DNA from: JAGLTQ01 sp964605385
GTDB taxonomy: Bacteria; Pseudomonadota; Gammaproteobacteria; UBA6429; Thiohalophilaceae
Length of the DNA stretch: 5,769 bases
Reading direction: 5' to 3'
Assembly: GCA_964605385.1 (NCBI GenBank)
Contig: CAZSCK010000112.1
Coordinates: 1-5,769 of the forward strand
Shown here piece by piece: positions 1 through 5,769 of this stretch. Numbering within the stretch: the first letter of the stretch is position 1; each line of letters opens with the position of its first letter. The position numbers were made by a program, and so were the translations under genes. The notes under the pieces were generated by a model that made no database searches, was not told the DNA's origin, and saw nothing but the letters and a program-made list of their open reading frames with translations.

Positions 1-482
1 ACATAAATGTAAAAGATCCTTATAAGCATTTTTTTAATGAAACATGGGGTGATTTACCAGAAGAATTAGTCAATGCAAAACAAAGTGGCAAAAAAGCAAT
101 TTTAATTTTTTTTGAAGAAGATGATTGCCCTTTTTGCCATTACATGAAAAAAAATGTGCTGAATAAACCTGAAATACAGGCATTTTATCGTAAGCATTTT
201 CTCAATTTCCCGCTTGATATTGAAGGGGATATTGAAATGGTTAACTTTAAAGGTAAAACAGTTAAACAGAAATATTTTGCGTTAAAAGATAATCGCGTTA
301 GGGCAACTCCGGTTATCGCTTTTTTTGATTTAAGCGGCAAACGTATTTATCGACACACAGGTAAAACATCGGGTGCGGATGAATTTATGTGGCTAGGTGA
401 ATATATTGTTAGTGGCATGTATAAAAAAATACGTTTCAGTAAATACAAAAAAGCAAAACGTGCTGAAAAGAAAAATAAATAA
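1..482 (+). CDS. Thioredoxin-fold protein with CPFC active site (5' partial)
   Basis: The reading frame is open from base 3 and has no start codon in the window, so the N-terminus, probably including any signal peptide, lies upstream; 159 residues are visible. The ATG at 144 falls just after the active site and cannot be the true start. The redox motif CPFC is at visible residues 42-45 (bases 126-137), after the hydrophobic strand AILIFFEEDD, the usual layout of a thioredoxin beta strand leading into the active-site helix. The expected cis-proline motif appears as ATPVIAFFD, with Pro at visible residue 103. The long insert between these motifs resembles the Thioredoxin_2/SoxW-like families more than classical TrxA. 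The C-terminus is a strongly basic, Lys-rich tail. Likely role: periplasmic disulfide reductase or oxidase; the direction cannot be told. It is the first visible gene of an operon with a TolC-like channel and an adaptor. Fold is confident; substrate unknown. Confidence 0.85.
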   Translation, partial: INVKDPYKHFFNETWGDLPEELVNAKQSGKKAILIFFEEDDCPFCHYMKKNVLNKPEIQAFYRKHFLNFPLDIEGDIEMVNFKGKTVKQKYFALKDNRVRATPVIAFFDLSGKRIYRHTGKTSGADEFMWLGEYIVSGMYKKIRFSKYKKAKRAEKKNK

Positions 483-1819
483 TGAGACTAAACCGGTTTT
501 TTTTCATCACCTTTGCGGCTGTATTGCTGAACCCGTTATCGACAGCTTTTGCGTTTGAGAAAATAACAACGTCAACCTCCTTACCTGAGCCTTTAACGCT
601 CGATCTTGCGTTAAGTTTAATTGAGCAGCAACATCCTGATTTGCGTTATAGCAATGCAAATGTACAAAATGCGCGTTCAGATCTTGCTTTAACCCAGTCA
701 GAAAATGATTTGACCATTAGCCTTAATGCAGAAGCGCGCTTTATTAAGCCAACGGCAATTGCAATGAACCAATCAACAGAAGAGCAGCGTTTAGTCCTTC
801 AGTTCAATAAGACGCTATATGATTTCGGCCGGAGTTCTGCTCGCATTGATGCGGCTTCGCAGCAACTTGAAAGTCAAAACTTTCAATATTTGGATGCAAG
901 ACAACAACAACATCTCATTGTTTTAAAACGTTATTTTGATGTTGTCTTGGCCGACTTACAGTTTTATCGCTATAACGAAGAAATGGCGGTGGCCTATATT
1001 CGGTTTGACAGAAAGCGAGAAAGAGAAAAGTTAGGACAAAATACAGAGTTAGATGTTGCTGAAACAGAAGTGGAGTATCAGCGTGTTCGCTATTTGCGTA
1101 CACAGAGCGAAAACCAACAAAGAGTGACGCGTTCATTATTAGCGCAATCGCTTAATAGGCCAGATGATCTACCTGCAACAGTTACTAAACCAGAATTAGA
1201 TATTGTTAAGCGCAAGTTACCTGAAATAGAAAATCTACAGAAAAAGGTTAAGTATAATAATCCTATCTTGTCTGCGTTAAGAGCCAAGCTTGTTGCAGCA
1301 AAAAAAGATATTCAATATGCCCATGCCAGTGATAATCCGTTATTAATCGGTGGTTTTGAAGCATTTGAATATGCCATCGTGACAAATATTGCAAATGAAT
1401 GGCAAGCAAACGTAGTTTTAAATGTTCCCTTATGGAGCGGTAATAAAGTAGATGCTGCTGTTGCCAAAGCCAAGGCTGCTGTTTATAAAGTTGAAGCGCA
1501 GTTGGCACAACAGGAATTAGCCGCGCAACAACAAGTGCTTGAACTGTGGCTTTCTATAGAAGCTCTAAAAATAAAATATGATGAAGTTCTAGCAGCAATG
1601 AATTTTAGTGAACTATCATTAGACAAAAATCGTGCATTATATGAGTTAGAAGTAAAAGCTGACTTAGGTTACGCAATGGTCAAATTTTCTGAAGCTGAAC
1701 GAAAAGTCGCGCAAACAAGTTTTGAGATAGCATTAGCTTGGGCACAATTAGATGCTTTGTCAGGAACACTTTTAACCTCTGAAAATAAAAAATTAACGAA
1801 CACCTTAACGGGTAAATAA
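482..1819 (+). CDS. TolC-family outer-membrane efflux channel protein
   Basis: This 445-residue protein is the usual length for the outer membrane efflux protein (OEP/TolC) family, whose trimers form the outer-membrane and periplasmic tunnel of tripartite exporters. A signal peptide covers residues 1-24 (MRLNR, hydrophobic core, then AFA before Phe25). Two OEP repeats follow, at about residues 36-235 and 255-430, each with long Gln/Ala/Glu-rich coiled-coil helices. Family-typical motifs at the strand-helix junctions are YDFGRSSA (113-120) and VPLWSGNKVDA (315-325). There is no lipobox cysteine and no cysteine at all. The ATG overlaps the TAA of the thioredoxin-like gene by one base (TAATG, 480-484), which suggests translational coupling; no strong Shine-Dalgarno is visible. 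The adaptor gene follows after about a dozen bases. The family is clear, but the exported substrate cannot be read from the sequence. Confidence 0.93.
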   Translation: MRLNRFFFITFAAVLLNPLSTAFAFEKITTSTSLPEPLTLDLALSLIEQQHPDLRYSNANVQNARSDLALTQSENDLTISLNAEARFIKPTAIAMNQSTEEQRLVLQFNKTLYDFGRSSARIDAASQQLESQNFQYLDARQQQHLIVLKRYFDVVLADLQFYRYNEEMAVAYIRFDRKREREKLGQNTELDVAETEVEYQRVRYLRTQSENQQRVTRSLLAQSLNRPDDLPATVTKPELDIVKRKLPEIENLQKKVKYNNPILSALRAKLVAAKKDIQYAHASDNPLLIGGFEAFEYAIVTNIANEWQANVVLNVPLWSGNKVDAAVAKAKAAVYKVEAQLAQQELAAQQQVLELWLSIEALKIKYDEVLAAMNFSELSLDKNRALYELEVKADLGYAMVKFSEAERKVAQTSFEIALAWAQLDALSGTLLTSENKKLTNTLTGK

Positions 1820-1831
1820 TGGTTGCTGATA

Positions 1832-2602
1832 ATGACTCCAAAATATAAAACAAATTATTTTTTTAGCTTTACCTTTATTATCTCAATTTTGTTTAGCTCA
1901 ATACTGAGTGCAGAAGAGTTTGAGGGTGTTATTGCATGGTCAAAACGTGTTGAGCTATCAACACCAGTGAGTGGTGTCGTGCAAAAAGTATTTTCTCAAT
2001 CAAGCAATATCATTGCTAAGGGTGAAGTATTAATTCAACTTGATCCACGTACATTTAAAGCCGATTTAAAATATGCAAAAGCACAGCTTGTTAGTAGTTA
2101 TGGGCGTCAGCAAGAAGCGAATCGTGAATTACATAGACAGTTAGATATGTATGATCGCGGTATGCTTTCTGAGCATGATTTACAAGTAGCAAAAAACAAC
2201 TCAACAACAACAGAAGCACAATATAGTCAGGCTCAATCATCATTGACTAAAGCTAAAATTAACCTTGAATACAGTGCTATTCGTGCCCCATTCAATGCCA
2301 TTGTGATTAACACAATGGCGGTAAAAGGAAGAGTTGTTGCGGCATCGATGAATCCACCAATTTTAGTTGTGGTTGCAGAAGCTCATCGTATGTTAGTGCA
2401 GTTTAATATTGCAGCCGACATGCTCACTCGCATGAGTTTGAAACAACCTGTCAAAGTAAGTGTTGCAGGGAATATTTATCAAGGCAGTGTTACCGCTATT
2501 GCTTTAGAGCAGAATGCCAATCAGGCATATACAGTTGATGTTATTTTTGACAATAAAAAAGATCTGTTAAGAGCTGGGCAAAAAGCTAAAGTCAGTTTTT
2601 AA
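1832..2602 (+). CDS. Periplasmic adaptor subunit (HlyD/RND-type membrane fusion protein)
   Basis: A short adaptor (256 residues from this ATG) that should link a TolC-type channel to an inner-membrane pump. Residues 1-27 look like a signal peptide ending SILSA before EEFEG; there is no lipobox and no cysteine. The first half of the lipoyl/barrel-sandwich domain is at about 32-72 (TPVSGVVQKVF, then KGEVLIQLDP). An alpha-helical hairpin follows at about 73-145, and the second lipoyl half at about 147-170 (YSAIRAPFNAIV and KGRVV). A beta-barrel domain follows at about 185-240. The chain ends soon after, so the membrane-proximal domain of AcrA-like proteins is absent or very reduced. The frame also allows a TTG start at 1823, three codons earlier; I prefer the ATG because it directly begins a typical signal peptide. 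Neither has a good Shine-Dalgarno. It follows the TolC gene closely and is the last gene of the operon. The partner pump is not in the window. Confidence 0.9.
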   Translation: MTPKYKTNYFFSFTFIISILFSSILSAEEFEGVIAWSKRVELSTPVSGVVQKVFSQSSNIIAKGEVLIQLDPRTFKADLKYAKAQLVSSYGRQQEANRELHRQLDMYDRGMLSEHDLQVAKNNSTTTEAQYSQAQSSLTKAKINLEYSAIRAPFNAIVINTMAVKGRVVAASMNPPILVVVAEAHRMLVQFNIAADMLTRMSLKQPVKVSVAGNIYQGSVTAIALEQNANQAYTVDVIFDNKKDLLRAGQKAKVSF

Positions 2603-2603
2603 A

Positions 2604-3188
2604 TTAGTTTTTATACCAGTATTTATTTAATACTTTAAAAACTTTATTGGGGTACTTGTAGCGCCCTAAGCTGCCATTGTATCGTGCAAGTGCGCGAGTG
2701 AGGTCACCTTTCTCTTTCTTTATATAATATTTTAAAATAGTACATCCCATGCGTAGATTGGTACGCACATCAAAAAGATTGTCATTCACCTTTCCAATTT
2801 CTTTTAGCCAAAAGGGCATTACTTGCATTAAACCTCGCGCACCTGCATGTGAAATAGCAAAAGGATCAAAATTACTCTCAATGTGAATTACTGCAAGTAC
2901 CAACTCGGGATGTAACTTTGCACGGCTTGCTTCAAAGTGAATTTGTCTTAATAGTTTTAGACGTTTGTGGTTATCTGGGATAGTTTTTGATAAACGGTTT
3001 GACATGTCGAGTAGCCATACTTCTGCATCAAAGCGATCTGTAAAGCTTGAGCTGTCTTTTATGGCTTGCTGTAATAGTTCGCGCAACTCTGAATTAGGTT
3101 TTTGTTCAGAAGCAATAGAAGTATTTATTCCAATGCAGAGGCTTAATACAATATATGTCCACCTGCATTGGCATAAATTTTTTAACAC
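2604..3188 (-). CDS. SLT-domain lytic transglycosylase, secreted
   Basis: This 194-residue protein has the family 1 (Slt70-like) lytic transglycosylase fold, which cleaves the MurNAc-GlcNAc bond of peptidoglycan to give 1,6-anhydro ends. Residues 1-26 form a signal peptide (core TYIVLSLCIGI, probable cleavage SIA before SEQ). A helical stretch leads to the catalytic region: HIESNF with the presumed catalytic Glu104, then GARGLMQVMP (116-125), then the RYNGS motif (169-173). This order is diagnostic of the family. The start is GTG, one base after the proS stop (TAA-C-GTG on the minus strand). No ATG lies between there and the mature protein, so GTG is needed to keep the signal peptide. The tight junction implies translation coupled to proS. 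No LysM or other wall-binding domain is present, so it is a minimal enzyme, soluble in the periplasm if the signal is cleaved. Family call is strong; specific cellular role unknown. Confidence 0.9.
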   Translation of the reverse strand: MLKNLCQCRWTYIVLSLCIGINTSIASEQKPNSELRELLQQAIKDSSSFTDRFDAEVWLLDMSNRLSKTIPDNHKRLKLLRQIHFEASRAKLHPELVLAVIHIESNFDPFAISHAGARGLMQVMPFWLKEIGKVNDNLFDVRTNLRMGCTILKYYIKKEKGDLTRALARYNGSLGRYKYPNKVFKVLNKYWYKN

Positions 3189-3189
3189 G

Positions 3190-4905
3190 TTAGTTAAGTT
3201 TATCTTTTATAAACTGAACAATATTTCCAAGTTCAATGTCTGTATTATCTTTATCTCGCCGGCCTTTATATTCAACCATGCCTTTTTCTAAACTACGATC
3301 ACCTAAAACAATTCGATGAGGTATACCGATTAATTCCATATCTGCAAACATGATGCCTGCACGTTCTTTTCTATCATCAAATAACACATCAATGTCTAAA
3401 TCTTTAAGATCGTTATACAGTTTTTCAGCAATAGGTTTTAATGTGTCCGATTTATGCATATTCATTGGAGTGATAACAACCTGGAAGGGAGCAATAGACT
3501 CTGGCCATATAATGCCTTTGTCATCATGATTTTGTTCAATCACTGAAGCGACAACACGTGAAACACCGATACCATAACACCCCATCGTCATAACAGTTGC
3601 TTTGCCTTTGTCATCTAAAACAGTGGCTTTTAACGCTTCACTGTATCTTTTACCGAGCTGGAAAATATGCCCAACTTCAATACCACGTTTAATTGAAAGT
3701 GTGCCTTTACCATCTGGACTTGGATCGCCTTCGACTACATTTCTAATATCGGCAACCTCGCCTAAAGGCAGGTCTCTTTCCCAGTTAATACCAAAATAAT
3801 GTTTGCCATCAATATTTGCACCTGCAGAAAAATCACTCATGACAGCAACACTACGATCAACAATACAAGGAATTTTTAAATTAACCGGGCCTAATGAGCC
3901 TGGGCCTGCACCTATTGCATCACGAATTTCTTCATCTGTAGCGAAACAAAGTGGAGAAGCAATGCCAGATAATTTTTCTGCTTTAATTTCGTTAAGTTCA
4001 TGATCGCCACGCACTAATAAAGCGATAAGTGTATGTTCACTTTCTTCATCAGCATGCACGATTAATGTTTGAACCGTTTGTTCTATTTTTAGTTTGAACT
4101 GTTCAACTAATTCATTAATGGTTTTAGCGTTTGGCGTTTCAACTAACTCCATTTCCTGTTTTGCTGCTAGACATTCTGATGCTGGTGCAACAGCTTCGGC
4201 AAATTCAATATTGGCAGCGTAATCACTGTCACCACTAAAGGCGATGTCATCTTCACCTGAGTCTGCTAAAACATGAAATTCATGAGAGGCACTACCACCA
4301 ATAGAACCGGTATCTGCCTGAACAGGACGGTAATCTAGACCAATACGATCAAAAATCTTACAATAGGTTGCGTGCATTTCTTCATAAGTTTCATTGAGTG
4401 AGGCTTCGTCAATGTGAAATGAGTAGGCATCTTTCATTAAGAATTCACGTGAACGCATAATGCCAAAGCGAGGACGAATTTCATCACGAAATTTTGTTTG
4501 AATCTGGTAAAAACTAGCAGGCAATTGTTTATAACTGCGCAGTTCATTGCGCACCATATCGGTAATAACTTCTTCATGAGTCGGGCCAAAGCAAAATTCT
4601 CTGCCATGGCGATCTTTCATGCGCAATAATTCAGGACCATATTGTTCCCAACGACCAGACTCTTTCCATAGTTCGGAAGGTTGTGTGGCGGGCATAAGAA
4701 CTTCTTGTGAACCCGCATTATTGAGCTCTTCACGAATTATATTTTCAACTTTGCGTAAAACCCGCAAGCCCATTGGTAACCAGGTATAGAGTCCAGAAGC
4801 AAGTTTACGAACCATGCCTGCGCGTAACATAAGTTTATGGCTGATGACTTCTGCATCAGAAGGGCTTTCTTTTAGAGTCGCAAGTAAAAGTTTAGAAACA
4901 CGCAT
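3190..4905 (-). CDS. proS: Prolyl-tRNA synthetase, bacterial type with INS editing domain
   Basis: This class II enzyme attaches proline to tRNA(Pro) in the cytoplasm. Its 571 residues match the long bacterial form (E. coli about 572) and align with that enzyme, recalled from memory, almost without gaps. Motif 1 lies near residues 38-57 (GLYTWLPMGLRVLRK), with GPTHEEVITD at 107-116. Motif 2 is at 139-164 (FRDEIRPRFG, then SREFLMKDAYSFH) and motif 3 at 442-457 (GCYGIGVSRVVASVIE). The INS editing domain occupies about 220-400 and keeps GPGSLGP (334-340), Asp350 and His369. The position equivalent to the essential E. coli editing residue Lys279 is Gln279, in IEQTVQTL. The C-terminal anticodon-binding domain starts near 470 (PFQVVITPMNMH, LFDDRKERAG). 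The ATG at 4905 gives the conserved MRVSKLLLATLKE beginning; no clear Shine-Dalgarno is seen. It lies downstream of two DUF4124-type genes and is coupled to the transglycosylase. Confidence 0.98.
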   Translation of the reverse strand: MRVSKLLLATLKESPSDAEVISHKLMLRAGMVRKLASGLYTWLPMGLRVLRKVENIIREELNNAGSQEVLMPATQPSELWKESGRWEQYGPELLRMKDRHGREFCFGPTHEEVITDMVRNELRSYKQLPASFYQIQTKFRDEIRPRFGIMRSREFLMKDAYSFHIDEASLNETYEEMHATYCKIFDRIGLDYRPVQADTGSIGGSASHEFHVLADSGEDDIAFSGDSDYAANIEFAEAVAPASECLAAKQEMELVETPNAKTINELVEQFKLKIEQTVQTLIVHADEESEHTLIALLVRGDHELNEIKAEKLSGIASPLCFATDEEIRDAIGAGPGSLGPVNLKIPCIVDRSVAVMSDFSAGANIDGKHYFGINWERDLPLGEVADIRNVVEGDPSPDGKGTLSIKRGIEVGHIFQLGKRYSEALKATVLDDKGKATVMTMGCYGIGVSRVVASVIEQNHDDKGIIWPESIAPFQVVITPMNMHKSDTLKPIAEKLYNDLKDLDIDVLFDDRKERAGIMFADMELIGIPHRIVLGDRSLEKGMVEYKGRRDKDNTDIELGNIVQFIKDKLN

Positions 4906-4985
4906 GATGGTATAAATCTCGTTAACAGGAAAATAAGATGGATTTTATCTGGATGCATGGTGCGGGTACAGCGATATATGATTAT
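4906..4985. other. 80-base gap between the DUF4124-like gene and proS
   Basis: This gap separates the stop of the small DUF4124-like gene from the proS ATG. I see no stable GC-rich hairpin with a U-tract, so no intrinsic terminator is evident and read-through into proS is likely. The gap could hold a proS promoter (see the separate weak candidate). On the plus strand, AGGA at 4927-4930 sits seven bases before an ATG at 4938, but the reading frame it opens runs antisense into the DUF4124-like gene and is probably not a gene. Confidence 0.5.
4942..4970 (-). promoter_or_regulatory. Weak candidate sigma70 promoter for proS
   Basis: Reading the minus strand, TGTACC (4965-4970, three of six matches to TTGACA) is followed after 17 bases by TAAAAT (4942-4947, five of six matches to TATAAT). 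A start site here would give a leader of about 30 bases before the proS ATG. The -35 match is poor and AT-rich DNA yields such boxes by chance, so this is only a candidate. Confidence 0.15.
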
Positions 4986-5255
4986 TTACTTTTTCTTCTT
5001 GGTTGCTGGACTTGGCATCACGTTGATTTGATCCTGGCTAGTGATGGTTGTGAAAATAATACCTTTGTGGGGTGGTTTATCTGTAATTTGCCATTCACCT
5101 TTACTATTTTTCCATTTATATAAGGTGGACTGATTTAACTCAGGAGCAATCTGATGGACTTTGCCCATGAGTTTTGTCTGTAAAGCGTCATCTTGATAAA
5201 TATAAATAGAAGCCGTGATGATAATACTGAGGAGAATGAAGTATTTTAATTTCAT
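4986..5255 (-). CDS. Small membrane-anchored or secreted DUF4124-like protein
   Basis: From the ATG at 5255 this is an 89-residue protein. Residues 4-20 (KYFILLSIIITASIYIY) form a hydrophobic segment right after a Lys-containing start, fitting a signal anchor or an atypical signal peptide without a clear cleavage site. The only recognisable domain is a DUF4124-type core at about 45-62 (LYKWKNSKGEWQITDKPP), which matches the LYKW-hydrophilic turn-DKPP pattern of that family. The tail ends in four lysines. Same strand and adjacent to another DUF4124 gene, so they may be diverged paralogues. The frame also allows an ATG at 5300, adding 15 residues and overlapping the upstream gene by 17 bases; an AGG lies six bases before it. 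I prefer 5255 because it places the hydrophobic segment at the N-terminus, but the choice is uncertain. The molecular function of DUF4124 proteins is not known to me. Confidence 0.75.
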   Translation of the reverse strand: MKLKYFILLSIIITASIYIYQDDALQTKLMGKVHQIAPELNQSTLYKWKNSKGEWQITDKPPHKGIIFTTITSQDQINVMPSPATKKKK

Positions 5256-5283
5256 CGGTTGAATAGGTGAATCAAATAAATTA

Positions 5284-5688
5284 TTAGTCGCAATAATCAT
5301 TAATTGCCTGTTTAGCTTGTTCTATTTGTTGGGCGCGTTCTTTGTCATCTATTACAGTTACATTGCCATCTTTATCACGCATGCGACGATATACCTGGTA
5401 TGCGTTTAGGGTTTTTTTAGCATTAGCACAATTTGTAGCTCGAACTTCTTTATTTTTAGCTGTTTCTGCTGCTGCGGTGTCACCATCTTGACTATTTTTT
5501 GTCTCTGTTTGGTAAAGCGGTTGACTATTTTCTGGAGCAGGAGCTGGTGCCTTTAAACGCTCAAACTGCTGACTTGTAGGTCGTTTTTGTGAGTAATGCA
5601 CATTTCCTTCATCATCAACCCATTTGTAGAGCCCTGCGGAAGCGGGGTTGGCAAAAATTATTATTGCTGTTAAAAGTAATATTCTCAT
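5284..5688 (-). CDS. DUF4124 domain-containing secreted protein
   Basis: A 134-residue protein with a clear signal peptide (MRILLLTAIIIFANPASA, cleavage before Gly19). Directly at the mature N-terminus is a canonical DUF4124 core, GLYKWVDDEGNVHYSQKRP (19-37). A low-complexity linker rich in Pro, Ala, Gln and Glu covers about 45-80, including APAPAPE. A helical C-terminal part follows, with a segment RDKDGNVTVIDDKERAQQI and two cysteines, Cys87 and Cys133. These bracket the C-terminal domain and could form a disulfide in the periplasm. This two-part layout is common among gammaproteobacterial DUF4124 proteins as I remember them. A GGA sits about eight bases before the ATG, and a plausible promoter lies further upstream, so this is probably the first gene of the minus-strand operon leading to proS. 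Function unknown; a periplasmic location is inferred. Confidence 0.9.
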   Translation of the reverse strand: MRILLLTAIIIFANPASAGLYKWVDDEGNVHYSQKRPTSQQFERLKAPAPAPENSQPLYQTETKNSQDGDTAAAETAKNKEVRATNCANAKKTLNAYQVYRRMRDKDGNVTVIDDKERAQQIEQAKQAINDYCD

Positions 5689-5732
5689 AACGTTATTCCG
5701 TATAGGTTGTTTATTATCAATATCTTATAGCC

Positions 5733-5761
5733 AGTATCGCAGGGAGTTGCTGACTTGTAAA
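5733..5761 (-). promoter_or_regulatory. Candidate extended -10 sigma70 promoter for the DUF4124-proS operon
   Basis: On the minus strand TTTACA (5756-5761, five of six matches to TTGACA) is separated by 17 bases from GATACT (5733-5738, four of six matches to TATAAT). The -10 box is preceded by TGC (5739-5741), an extended -10 element. The predicted start near 5726 would leave a leader of about 38 bases with a GGA Shine-Dalgarno-like element (5697-5699) before the ATG at 5688. Spacing and context are good; it rests on consensus matching alone. Confidence 0.35.
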
Positions 5762-5769
5762 TTGGCTAG

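Noticed and set aside
144..482. Treating the ATG at 144 as the start of the thioredoxin-like gene
   Set aside because: It lies just after the CPFC motif. The frame stays open upstream to base 3 and encodes the expected preceding strand and active site, so the gene is partial at the window edge.
915..1508. Three minus-strand frames of 65-81 codons within the TolC-family gene
   Set aside because: They are shadows of a confidently identified coding sequence and contain no recognisable motif.
2618..2634. Hairpin AGTATT-TATTT-AATACT as a terminator for the convergent operons
   Set aside because: The stem is only six AT-rich pairs with a single G-C pair, and no U-tract follows on either strand. 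It also lies within coding sequence.
2965..3291. A 108-codon plus-strand frame over the start of the transglycosylase and the end of proS
   Set aside because: It is antisense to two well-identified genes and its translation has no family features.
3602..4003. Two plus-strand frames of about 65 codons within proS
   Set aside because: Both are antisense to conserved proS sequence.
4938..5123. A 61-codon plus-strand frame starting ATG with AGGA seven bases upstream
   Set aside because: Most of it is antisense to the DUF4124-like gene, its hydrophobic composition is what antisense of a Lys-rich protein gives, and it matches no family I recognise. The good ribosome site is its only support.

Overview
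The window looks like an ordinary chromosomal stretch from an AT-rich gammaproteobacterium. The main evidence is a long-form bacterial prolyl-tRNA synthetase that runs almost without gaps against the E. coli enzyme as I remember it. DUF4124-type small envelope proteins and a TolC/adaptor pair with Gram-negative signal peptides agree with this. I cannot name the genus. I see no RNA genes, CRISPR arrays, insertion sequences or phage genes, and no stretch over 300 bases lacks a gene.

Left half, plus strand (1-2602): a compact three-gene operon. It begins with a thioredoxin-fold protein with a CPFC active site, whose 5' end lies outside the window. Next is a TolC-family outer-membrane channel, whose ATG overlaps the previous stop by one base (TAATG). 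Last is a short periplasmic adaptor (membrane fusion protein). Together they encode the outer-membrane and periplasmic parts of a tripartite exporter plus a thiol oxidoreductase. No inner-membrane pump is present here; if it is co-transcribed it must lie upstream of base 1.

Right half, minus strand (5688 down to 2604): two tandem small DUF4124-type envelope proteins, then proS, then a signal-peptide-bearing SLT-family lytic transglycosylase that starts at a GTG one base after the proS stop. A plausible extended -10 promoter precedes the first DUF4124 gene (5733-5761), and a much weaker candidate lies in the 80-base gap before proS. The two operons converge with a single base between their stop codons and no recognisable terminator.

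I see no clearly undescribed system. The most interesting point is in proS: the position equivalent to E. coli Lys279, the residue needed for post-transfer editing of Ala-tRNA(Pro), reads Gln here, while the rest of the editing domain looks intact. The link between a thioredoxin-like protein and a cysteine-free channel/adaptor pair also deserves a look at the upstream neighbours.
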